Part shown: in pieces, positions 39,901 to 51,900 of the stretch | Numbering within the stretch: position 1 is the first letter of the stretch | Layout: each line of letters opens with the position of its first letter | DNA from: Heliocidaris erythrogramma | Lineage: Eukaryota; Echinodermata; Echinoidea; Camarodonta; Echinometridae | DNA: 64,000 nucleotides | NCBI GenBank assembly: GCA_025617745.1 | Contig: CM046867.1 | Span: forward strand, 23,877,205 to 23,941,204 | Direction: 5' to 3' | Program-made: the position numbers and the translations under genes | Notes under the pieces: generated by a model | What the model saw: the letters and a program-made list of their open reading frames with translations, nothing else | Databases searched by the model: none | Told to the model about the DNA's origin: nothing

Positions 39901-42900
39901 GAGTTGGGTGGGGACCAAACTGGACGTTGGTCCATTCTGGGAATGCCGTTGGGGTTCAAGGGCTCGGGCCTAAGGTCAAGGAAGAGCCAATGCCTTTCAC
40001 TTTGCTGACATCCAAGTCTATGGTCAAACCAGCAACGGAAAGTTCCCCTTTCAAAGTGACTCTTGAGAAAGTGAACATTGCACCTCTGTTTGGAAAACCA
40101 GGTCGTACAACAAGAATGTATGAACGATCTCTTGAGGTAGAGCTTGAGCATAGTATGCGTGCCACAGAACAACTGTGTCCCGCTTTTGCTCCACAATCAG
40201 GTATTGATGCATTACATCGGTATGCCAATGAATCTGTTATGGATAAGAAAGAGGGTACAGGGAATGATACAGAACTCCTAGAGCATGCACGATTGGTGTG
40301 GGCTCTCATGGTTGCCCTGTGGGGCCAACTACCGGAAGAAGACAAAGGTACGCTTGATCCCACAAGCTACCCATATCGGAAAGCCAGGAGAATGGCCATG
40401 TCGCGATGGCTCTCAGATTCCTGCCGGAAGCACATCGACGATGAAGTCCAGGACTCCAAGTTCCGCCACCTGGGTCATGTGGAAGCCATCTTTGCTCTTC
40501 TGACAGGAATGCAGATCAACGAGGCTTGTCTCAAGGCCCAAGATTCTGGTGACCACAGGTTAGCACTCCTCCTTGCTCAGGCTGGGGCCACTCATGAAGC
40601 CCGCCATCTGGTGGCGACGCAGCTCATTCACTGGGAGCAACTTCGTGCTGATCAGTTCATCGCTGAAGAGTACCTGAAGGTGTACTCACTGCTCGCTGGT
40701 CAGCTGGTATGGCAGTCTTCCAGAGGTGGAGTCAATGTCTGTGAGGATCTTGATTGGAAGAGAGCTCTGGCAGTACACCTCTGGTATCACAACTCCCAGG
40801 AGGCTTCTATTGCAGAAGCTTTACTTGCATTTGAGGAAGGCTTCATTGGTGAGTAGTATATAATTCAGCAGGGTATATCAGGGTCTACCATGTTTATGCC
40901 TCCGCTCACCGAAGGTGGTACCGGAGGCATTATGTTTTCGGGTTGTTCGCCTGTCCGTCTGTTCGCCCCCCCCCCTTTCTCATTCTCGCGATAACTCAAG
41001 AACCACATGTGGTATGAACTTCAAACTTGGTGCTAGTATGTATCACAATAGGAAGACGATCTCATTAGATTTTGGGGTACATAGGTCAAAGGTCACAGAG
41101 GCCAATTTCTGAAATATCAGGTGTTAGCCTCATTCTCGCGATAACTCAAGAACCATGTGAGATATTAACTTTAAACTTGGTGCTAGTATGTATCAACATA
41201 GGAAGATGATCTGATTAGATTTTCAGGTATGTAGGTCAAAGGTCAAAGATCACAGGTCAATTTCTGAAATTGCAGGTGTTGGCCTTGTTAATGCGATATC
41301 TCAAGAACCATTTGAGGTATGAACTTCAAACTTGGTACTAGTATGTATCACTATAGAAAGAAAGCTGATTAGATTTTCGGGTATGTAGGTCAAAGGTCAT
41401 AGAGGTCAGTTCTGTAATTGCAGGTTTTAGCCTTGTTACGTGATATCTTCAAACTTGGAACTAGTATGCATCGCCATGGTGAGACGAACTGATTGAATTT
41501 TTGTTCACATAGGTCAAAAGTGACAGGTCATAGAGGTCATTATACAGGTGTATGTGTTTTTTTTACCGTTACCATATCTCAACTATTTTGTATTCATCAC
41601 TAGGAGGAGATAGAGTGATCACTTTTTGGTTATAAGGTGTAAGGTCAAACATCAAAGAGGTCAACTAACATGTAATTAGAGGCTTTTTATTCCGGTTATT
41701 CCAATATTTCAAGACAAGTTTGAGCCATCAACGGAATTTAGGCGGAGGCATATAGGAGACGCAGTTGCATTCATCTTGTTTCCAGTTAGTGCCTTGTATA
41801 GTTCAGGTTTTATACCTTGTTGAAAATAGCTGTAATTTCAAACATATCACAAAATTTTGTAAACCATACATGCCACTTATTGTATCCCCCAGCAGTATGC
41901 CGGAGGATACTTTGGATTCAGCAGCGTTTCGCCGCCGCCGCCGCCGCCGCGTCACATTCTTGTGTGCGCTCTAGCGGTCACATTTCTCGACGAATTTCTT
42001 TCAGACTTCCTATGGACGTGTATCTTGGTAAAATCTGGACCCCTATAGTTTCTGGTGATGCTGCCCCCAGTGTTCCGTCTTTTATAGGGTAAAAGGCCAT
42101 ATTTTTGGGGATAGTTTGTGTGCGCTCTAGCGGTCACATTTCTCAATGGATTTTGTTCAAATTTTGTATGAAGGTGTCTCTTGGTAAAATCTGGAACCCT
42201 ATAGATTTTGGTGATGCTGCCACCAGTGTCCCGTCTTTTATAGGGTCAAAGGTCATACTTCAGGACATGTCGTGAGTGCACTCTGCAGGCCACATTTCTC
42301 AATGGATTTTGTTCAAATTTTGTATGGAGATGTATCTTGGTATAATCTACACATGTTTAATTTTTCGTGATGCTGCCCTCATTGTTCCGTCCTTTATAGG
42401 GTCAAAGGTCATTTGTCCCTTTTGTGCACTCTTCTGCATTTCTTGACGGATTTCATTCAAATTTTGTATGGAGATGTATCTTGGTAATCTAAAAACCTGT
42501 AGTGTTTGGTGATGCTGCCACCAGTGTCCCGTCTTTTATAGGGTCAAAGGTCATACTTCAAGGGATGGCGTGAGTTCACTCTGCAGGCCACATTTCTTGA
42601 TGGATTTCTTTCAAATTTTGTATGGAGATGTATCTTGGTATAATCTACACATCTTTACTGTTTGGTGATGCTGCCCTCATTGTTCCGTCCTTTATAGGGT
42701 CAAAGCTCATTTGTCCCTTTTGTGCACTCTTACTTCTGCATTTCTTGACGGATTTCATTCAAATTTTGTATGTAGGTTCATTATAGATTACACCTCTACA
42801 GTTTTTGGTGATGCTGCCTCTAGTGTTCCGTCTTTCATAGGATCAATGGTCATATTTTAGTGGATGTCTTATGTGCGCTCTGAGGTCATATTTCTTCCGA

Positions 42901-45900
42901 ATTTTCTATAAAAATGCATTATACTCTAATCTACACAAATCGTTTTGGTAATGCTGCTCCTGGTGTTGACAATATTCCGGGCCACTGGCGGCAATTTCTA
43001 CACCATCCTTTTGTTTGAGGGAGGGGATGGGGGAGGGTCTTTGTCCCTCCTTCAAATCGCTGCCAGCGCCGGGGGATACATTTCGTATTGCGCGGCACGA
43101 GGAATGCACATTTCTAGTTTATGTTACCCTCTTTGTTCTAGCTTTCTCTAGTAATATATATAAATTCCCTACCTTAACAGAGTAAAATACTTCTTTCAAT
43201 TTCCATTTACATGTAGTAGTAAAAGCAAATGTACTTTATTTTACTTTACTTTGTTTATCAACCATCCCTCTGATTCTAGGCAAATCAGCTCTAGGGGACT
43301 ACTGCCTGCCGCCCCGTCCACCTTATATGGAGAGCAATCCTGGCTTCTACCGGGAGGATCTGAGTGCCTTAGAGTCTATGGATGAAGGGGACGGTCTCGT
43401 ACCTAGTCGAGACAGGTTTCCTGTCTGGGACATGTGCTATCATCTACTGAAGCTCTACTGTGACAGGACGCATCACATGCACAACGTCCTGGCACCGACA
43501 GCGCATTCCCCGTACCAGCTGGACTACAGACTCAGGTAGGTTTCCATCGGAACTGTTTCGCTTCTAACCTAACGATGATAGGGTTTTTAAATGTGCGAAT
43601 GATCAGATTTTCTTGGCAGTTGGCAGTACCCGTATTCATTTCTTTCACTGGTACATGTATGATTTAAAATAGAAAGTAATTTATCTTAAATGAAAGTATA
43701 TGAATAGAAATAGTATTGGAAAGTAAAATATTGTCTATTTATTTAGATTTTTTGCTTAGCTTACAAATACATGTAAATATAAGATGCCACTCTGAAGATC
43801 AACAGGAAACCCTTTGTGTGTGTCAGGTAGTAATGTTAAAGAATCCCTTTAAATTTCTTACAATTGCACCCTCTCGCTATCTCCATGTCTAGCTGGCATG
43901 TGCTACAGGTCCTGCAAGCCCTAGGCTACACCCACCTCTCCCCTCATCGCCAAGCCCACTTGACCATCAGCTACGCGTCCCAGCTGGAATCCATCGGCCT
44001 CTGGCATTGGGCAGCCTTTGTCCTCCTCCACATCCCCAATGACTTGGCCAGGGAGGATCTCCTCCGGTCACTCCTTGGACGTCACATCACACTGGAACTG
44101 AGCGGTGACCAACTCACTGCCCAGGAGAGCTTCCTGGTCAATAGACTCCATGTGCCGGTAGAGTGGATCCACGATGCCAAGGCTTTGAGGGCGCTGTATG
44201 AAGGTAGGGAGCGAGAGGAAGCCTGGCATCTCTTGAGGGCTGGGCGATGGAACGACTGTCATATGGTGTTGATTAAGAAGATAGCAGCTGATGCCATCAT
44301 CAATGGTAAGATGAACCTATGGACTACAGAATTCACTCATTTTGCTAGGCTTAGTACAGGAACCACATGCTTCATTAGGCAATAGATTAATAATAATAAC
44401 AATAATTTGATTTATGAAGTGCCTCTTCCTGATGCTACAACATTGTTAATACCTTGGCTGGAGCTGAACTACCATAAAGTAATCAAGTATTCAAGGAATT
44501 TCTTTCTAGCAGTTACCTATTACTACATGTACATCATGATAAAGAATAGCAACAGTAAATTAATGTCTTGCCAAAGCACAGAAGGAATCGCTGCTCCTAT
44601 TGTCAAGTTAATTTAGGTTCTTCAACAAGTAAGAGCATTTGCCAGATTCTAATTGCAAATAGAGGCTGCTGTTCTTGAAAGATAATTTTTGTTACTTTGT
44701 GATAAAGCAACCACATTTATAATAGAAATCTGCAAACTGCAGAAACATATCCCTATAGTTCTCTGTATCTGCTAAGTTTATATCTTAAATTCATGTTTTT
44801 TCAGAGAGTTATGGGTTTCTGAAAGGAGTCCTGGATGAGCTGAGTGATGTTGAGAGGTCTGCTCTCATTCAGGACTGGTCAACCAACGGTCAGGTCTACT
44901 TGGACTTCATCAACATCAATCAGGTAAGGTCCATTGAGTGATCTTATACATTAATTTTGTTTTGTAGACATATTGAATTCTAGTCTTGTGATTACATTAT
45001 GAAAGAAAATGTCTCAAAGTAATTGGGAAAGGTTTACCATGTCAACATAAGAACATGTATACTGTGAGGTTTGGAATCATCAAAATGATAAGAAACCGAC
45101 TTGGTCTCGCAGAAAAGGACATGCATTGCACACAGGAATGGGTGTATGGGATTGCACTTGTTGCATGAATGTTTGGCCCAAACACTTCGGCTATTTCTCA
45201 TAGCATCACCATCCCCGGAAACCTCATTGCGGACTTCCTATCCCGGGGTAGGTGTCTTCCATCAATATGGAAGCTCCATCCAGAGGTCTTTCCCCTCTTT
45301 TACAATAGCTGGGGCCCGCTGTGTCAGCTCTCAACCGCCAGTTTCCGAGGTACTGCTCCCGTGTTCGCGACCGGGAGGCTTGGGCCCTGGATGCATTCTC
45401 GCTCAGTTGGAAGAATCTTTGAGGGTTTGCTTTTCCTCCCTTCCCGCTGATTCCGCGAGTCTTGCAGAAGATCAGGGAAGATCGGGGCTTGGATGCTTGT
45501 GGTAGCTCCCTTTTGGCCCAGGAGGAATTGGTTTCCGGAGTTAGTGAGCCTTCTGGTGGCTCAACCATTTCTTCACCGCAGACCAGCGTCCCTTCATTTG
45601 ACTGCTTGGCCTCTTTCTGGGAATCTCTAAGACAGTCAGGTCTTTCTGAACGGGCCGCAGACTTTGTAATGTCCAGTCGTAGAGTCTATACTAGGGAAAT
45701 TTACAATTCCCGTCTTTCAGCCTTTTTTCAGTGGTGTAAGACACGGGATCAAACCCTGTCTAAGGCTCCTATTGGTTCAATTGCGGATTTTCTAATCTTG
45801 CTGTTTGACAAAAGAAGGTCTATCTCCACTATCCCGAGGCTACCGGTCTGTGATCAGTGCTATTCATACAGGGTTTCCCGAACGTTTGGGGATTTTTAAT

Positions 45901-48900
45901 TCCCCGCTCTTGAGTGGATTTATTCTGTCTTTCTTTCTGAAACGTCCCCCTCGCTCTCAATTAGTCCCGTCTTGGAGTTTGCCTCGGGTTCTTGAAGCCC
46001 TGGCTAAACCTCCTTTCGAACTGTTAGGTGAAGCTTTGCTTCACCATCTTACGGTGAAGACGCTCTTTTTGGTAGCCATTGCCTCTGGTCAGAGGCGCAG
46101 TATCCTTCATGCCCTCTGTCTATAAACTCCCGGTCATGTTCGTTAGGAGAGAAAAGGTGTTATGTTGATTCCTATGTCTTCTTTCATTGCCAAGAACCTG
46201 ACGGCTTCTTCTGGCCCTGTTGAAGTTTTTCTTTGTCCACTATCTGACTTCTCGTCAGTACGTGAGGACAAGGTTTGGTGTCCTGTTAGAGCTCTTAAAT
46301 GGTATATTGATAGGACTAAGACATGTCGCAAAGATGATCAGTTGTTTCTGATCACTCGAGAGCCCTTTTCTCCTGCTTCTCTTGATTCCATATTTACAGA
46401 TGGATTGTCAAAGCTATTCGGGCCGGCCCAGAGGCTCTTATCAGATAGTAAGCCCCATGCTCATGACACTTGTAGTGTTAGCACTTCCTGGGCCCTTTTT
46501 CAAGGTGTGACGCTTAATGATATTTTGAGGGCCGCCTATTGGCGTTCGCCCATTCCTTCATTTCTTGTTACCTTAGGGATGTCCCTGCTGGAGAGGAATT
46601 ATTTTCGTCAGCCACTTTGTAGGCAGCAGTGTCTTCTTTGTAATCCTGTTTCCTTCTTCACTTAAAACATGCCACCCGGTTTTGAATGTATGCTAGTCTA
46701 GCAAAATAGGTAGGTATATACGATTTATTGCAGTAAATTTTGTAAAATCAGCACTGATTTTCTTATTTACTAGATAAATCTATATACCTACCTATGACAC
46801 TCCCTCCTTCCCCTCGCCTTGCAAGCAACCTGTTTTACTCTTGGGTTGCTCGCAATAGAGGAAGATGGCCTTTGCATATTACTGCGGGTGAGTGGCGAAG
46901 GGTATAACAAAGGGATTACGGGGGGTGCGCACAATATTGTGACTCATTTGTGTTAAAGTTCTCGAACGGGTATAATAGGTGCAGTCAAACCTGTCTTAGC
47001 GGCCACCTGTCTATAGCGGCCACCTGCTTATAGCGGCCACCAAAAAATCCCCCGCAGGAAATTACTGTGTTGTAGACCCTGCATATAGCGGTCACCTGCC
47101 TAACGCGGCCAGCGGCCACCCATTATGTATCCCTCGGACAATATCTGACCGCGTATAGCGGCCACTGTTATCGAGTCGAGCCGTAGCTTCATGCGCAAAA
47201 AAGTAGTTTTTGTCATAGGCGCGATGTGTTTACCGAGTCCTAGCTCAGTCACACTCTCACACAAACGTCGTGAATAGATTCTACAATGGCCATGAAGATC
47301 TAATAGTTTCACCACATTGCCGACTAATTAGAGATTAAAAGTCTTTTTAGTAAGAATTAAGCACTAGTATTGTTCGTTTACGTAATCTTCGCACCATCCA
47401 GCTGCAATCCCCTGCACTTTAGTTGTATTGTTCTCCTAAGCTATAGCGGTCGGCATTGCATTGATATTGATCGCCATTGCGCAATAGCGCAGGCTCGTAC
47501 ACTTCAATATAATTTTTTATTTTTAAAAGATTTATAAAAAAAAAATTTAAGCGTTAAAACTTTTGAAAAAAATAAAGGAGTGATTTGTTTTTAGAAAGTG
47601 AAAATAATAAAATGCTACCCAAGTATTATTTTTTTTAAAGATCAATAATAACGATTTCATGTACGAGTGATTGTCCTGCTGAAAAACGGCGTGAAAACTC
47701 GACTCGGATCGTCCACCGGCGATCCAGGCCATTGTCGACGTTCGCACTTTCGACGAATGCAAGCGAGCACCTTCTATCGCCTGTTCTCAAAAACAGTTAA
47801 AATTTACTGCAATAAATCATATATACCTACCTATTATGCCTGTAGTCTTGACTACGGGACCCCTTCGAGTATTTATCACACATGTGTCACAAAATTGTGC
47901 GCACCCCCCGTAATCCTATTGTCCCCTTCGCCACTCACGCGCGTCAATACGCTACGGCCATCTTCCTCTTTCTTGCTCGCCCCCGACGAGTTAGGACGTA
48001 TTGTCACAGCGCTCCTGAAATCAGGTCGTATAGTATCTTTTTGGTGCGCTTTTTCGCATAGTTAAAGCACTTTTAGGTACCTATATTCGTTTAGATTATA
48101 GTACTTTGTGTTTTATTAGTCACTCTTGCCGATTGCAAGGGATTTTTGATTCCCTTTCTTGGCATTTATTTTTCTCTTTTACGGTCAGCCCCACGTAGAT
48201 ATTTCTGTGTTTGCGGGTGTTTCCGTTTGTCACCGAGCCTTCGGGTTCGGTGTTTGTTCTTACGGTTTAGGCTGTAAAAATTTCTTTTGTGCGTATCTCC
48301 CAAATAAACTTTAGTTTTAGTTTCTGCATTCAGTTGAAGTATTTCTTAATTTGAAAAGTATACTTTATTGTCTGTTTTATTGCAGAGGTATGAATTCGGA
48401 AGAAGAAGCAGCTGGGTCAAGGAGACCTGCTTCTTCCGAAGAGTTGTCTAGCAAGACGACTCGGCCTTCCAGAACTCCCCCGAGTACAGCGGTACGCGGG
48501 GGAGGGAGGAGGGCCAAAGGTAAGTTGCCTAGTGGTGTTCCCTTGCAGAGTTTGCCAGTTTCGGAGCTTGCGGCTCCGGGACGGGTGGCGTTAACTGAAT
48601 CGGGATTGTCAACTCCGAAGCCTGTGGTTTCGGGGTGGGTGGCGTCAGATTCTAGTGGTTTGGATATCTCGAATCCAATCCCCCGGTCGCGGAGACCAGA
48701 GGGGGGGGCTGTTGTTTCCCGTACGGTAGCGTTCACTCGCTCTGATCCGTTAGGGGAGACGCGCCCCACTACTGCAGGGCAACCCACGGGCTTAGTCCAT
48801 GTTGGTCTGGGTTCTCAAACCCTAGCCCCCGGCAAACGCCATATGGGGGAACGAGTACTTTCTGGGCTGTCTCAGTTGCCAGCTGATGGGAATGCTCGAG

Positions 48901-51900
48901 CTAACAATTATGGACGCTCTTCGGAGCAACAGGTGTTTTCACCTGAGTGCGTGACTACTAGTGCTCCCCTATTGCCGCTTTCGAGCGGTCCAATAGTGGG
49001 TTCGCACGCCTTTAGTAGTCATCGGGCACATACTGAGTTATCTCGGTCTGTCCACGCACTGGGAGCTTTTAGCTCTCAACCCATGGCTACGGCATCTTCT
49101 TGCCTAGCTAATATGGGTGTTTTGGATGATTCTCAAGGCTCACGCCATGAGCGCTCCAATCCCTTTATGGGAAGTGAACGTCCCTCCACGGAGGGGTCGG
49201 TCCGTGTTTCCGAAGAGGCTTCGGGGATCCGAACGGTTCCGATTAAGCGTTCTAAGAAAAGGGTTTCGGCTACGACTTTTGTCGAGCCAGCCAAGAAAAA
49301 GGCCAAGAAAAAGGCGAAGAGCGGCAAGGCTTTGCCGGCCTCTTGCCCATCTGGCCTGGCTGACCCGGCTAGCTCCTCTCAAGCTGACATGTTCAGTATG
49401 ATGCGGGCTTTTGCTCAGAATCTGGGTTGGTCCTTTGTACCGACTTCTTCAACCCTGACTTCTGTCCCTATTCAGGGATCTCGCTTTGAGTCTAATCAGC
49501 CTTTTGTGATTGATTCCTCTTTGTCTGAGACTGATTCGCATGTGCCTCCTACTCCCGCGGCCCTCGGGGCTCCGCCGGGCGAGGAGACTTTTGGTGTACC
49601 ATGCGGGGACCCGCCTGCGGAGGCTTTTGTTAGCGTTCCTTTGTCTCATTCCACTCGGGTGGAACCAGATTTGGATGCGTCCTCTCAAGCTTCGGTTCCC
49701 GAATCGCTTGGGCAGGCGGAGTCTCAATCGCTCAATCTCTGTGGAGTGGAAGCGATTGCTTTGTTGTCCAAATATCTCCCTGAAGTTCAGTCAACCCGCG
49801 CGGAGGGTTCGACTTCGCGTTGGAATTTCAAGCAGCAGGCCTCCTCCGAGGGTATTGCTCTTGAGGAGGTTTTCAAGCTGGAGTATGACCGCATTGAGGC
49901 CGCTTTGTTGGTTAAGCGATCTAACGCGGTCAGGGGTAAGGCCTTTGCCTTTTGTTCTCAGGACCAAGACAGCTTTTTCAAGGCTAAGATTCTTTCTCCT
50001 GAGATTTTAGAGGTTGGTCGTCGCTTGCAGGCGACTAATCCGCTTACCTCCGCTGCGTTCAGGGCGGAGGATAGGATTTGGTCTAATATTGAAAACCATG
50101 TTAGGTCAGGGATGCGTTTGGCGGTGTTTCAAGGGCTTCTCTCGGACCTTAGGTCCAGGGCGGAGGAGTTGAATGTTACCGATGGTGACAAGCTGATTAT
50201 TGACGACTTGCTGCATACTCTTTTTTGTCTGCAGTGGTCGCAGCTTTCCACAGCAGCTGCTTCGGCTACGTTCCGTCGCAGGACCTTGGCTCTCTCGGCA
50301 CTGGGTGTTAGAGAGTCAGGCATTGCTCAACTTCTCCGAGATGTACCGTCTCGGGGTCCTTCGCTTTTTGGTGGTAAATTCGCTACGGTATTCCAAAGAG
50401 AGATCGATGCGCGAAAGCAGAGCTCGGATATGACTAAGCAGTTTCACACTAGCTCTAAGTCAACGCGGGCCCCTGTTCGGCGTAGACCTGCTGGTCCCGC
50501 TTCGGGTCAGCGCAGCCGCGTGTCTAGGGTCCCGCCTCCTGAGCCTCAGCCAGCTCCGTCTCGTGGGAGAGGGAGTCGTGGCAGGGGCTTTTCGAGAGGT
50601 TCTCGTGGTAAGGCGATGGCTTCGCAGAAGGCCAAGCCTGGATTTTGATGTTTTTCCCCGAGCGCTTGTTCAACCGAATGTGGTAGGTGGCCGACTTCAC
50701 GCGTTTCTCCCCGCTTGGGAGGCCATCTCCGGGGACGGGTTCGTTCTCTCCGTCGTGCGAGACGGATTCTTCATAGATCTTTGCGCCTCGCTCCCCGGAG
50801 GGGCTATAAGAATTCGGTCACCTCCCATGTCTGCCCTGTCTCGGTCTCATGCTTCGAAGGAGATCGAGTCTCTTTTGGAAAAGAGGGCTATAGAAAGGGT
50901 AAGAGACAGGCCGTCTCTTTCCCTCTCTCCAATTTTTGTTATTCCCAAGCGCTCAGGAAAACTTCGTTTGATACTGAACCTAAAGAGGATAAACAAATTT
51001 ATTCCTCCGGTTCATTTTCGTATGGAGACTCTCGCCTCCATTCTTCCGTTGATCAAAAGGGAAGACTACGCGGTCTCGATAGATCTCAAGGACGCGTACT
51101 TTCACATTCCCATTCATCGCGCTTCTCGCGATCTTCTGGGGTTCTCCTTCCTATCGGAGACTTATCGTTTTCGGGCTCTTCCCTTCGGGCTGCGCCCGGC
51201 CCCTCGGGTTTTTACTCAGGTTGTAGCGGTGCTAGCGGCCTTTCTGAGGCGTCGCGGCCTGCGGTTGTTTTGTTACCTGGACGATTGGCTTCTCCTTGCG
51301 GAGTCGCGCGATCGTTTGTTGAACGAGACTCGTTTGCTCGTCTCTCTTACTCAAGACTTAGGTTTCCTAATAAATTGGGAAAAGTCAGAGTTAGTCCCCA
51401 CTCGCAGCCCAGTTTTTCTGGGGGCGGTGTTAGACATAAGGAATCAGTTAGCTCGGCCCAGTCGAGACAGGATTCTCACCATTGTCTCTGCGGCTCGCAA
51501 GCTCTTGCTGGCCAGAAGAGTCTCGGCCAGACAGTGGCTTCAGTTTCTAGGTTATCTAGCCAGTCTAGTAGATGTTCTAGAGGACTGCCGGCTCCTCATG
51601 AGACCCTTTCAGAGACATCTCCTCAGGTTCTTCAGGCCGGGAAAAGACTCCCTTTTGGTCTGGATTCCAATACCAGTAAAGATCAAGTCTCTTCTTGCTT
51701 GTTGGACGAGCGAGGTGTTTCTCGCGCGAGGCAGGTCCTTTTCTGTCCCTCTTCCGTCGATATCGGTTTCGACGGACGCCTCTCGGTTGGGGTGGGGAGG
51801 ACACTGCAACGGCAGCACGGTTGCGGGGGATTGGTCTCATCTTGGGACTCTTCCTCATATCAATGTCCTGGAGTTTATGGCAGTCTTGTTGACCTTGCTC

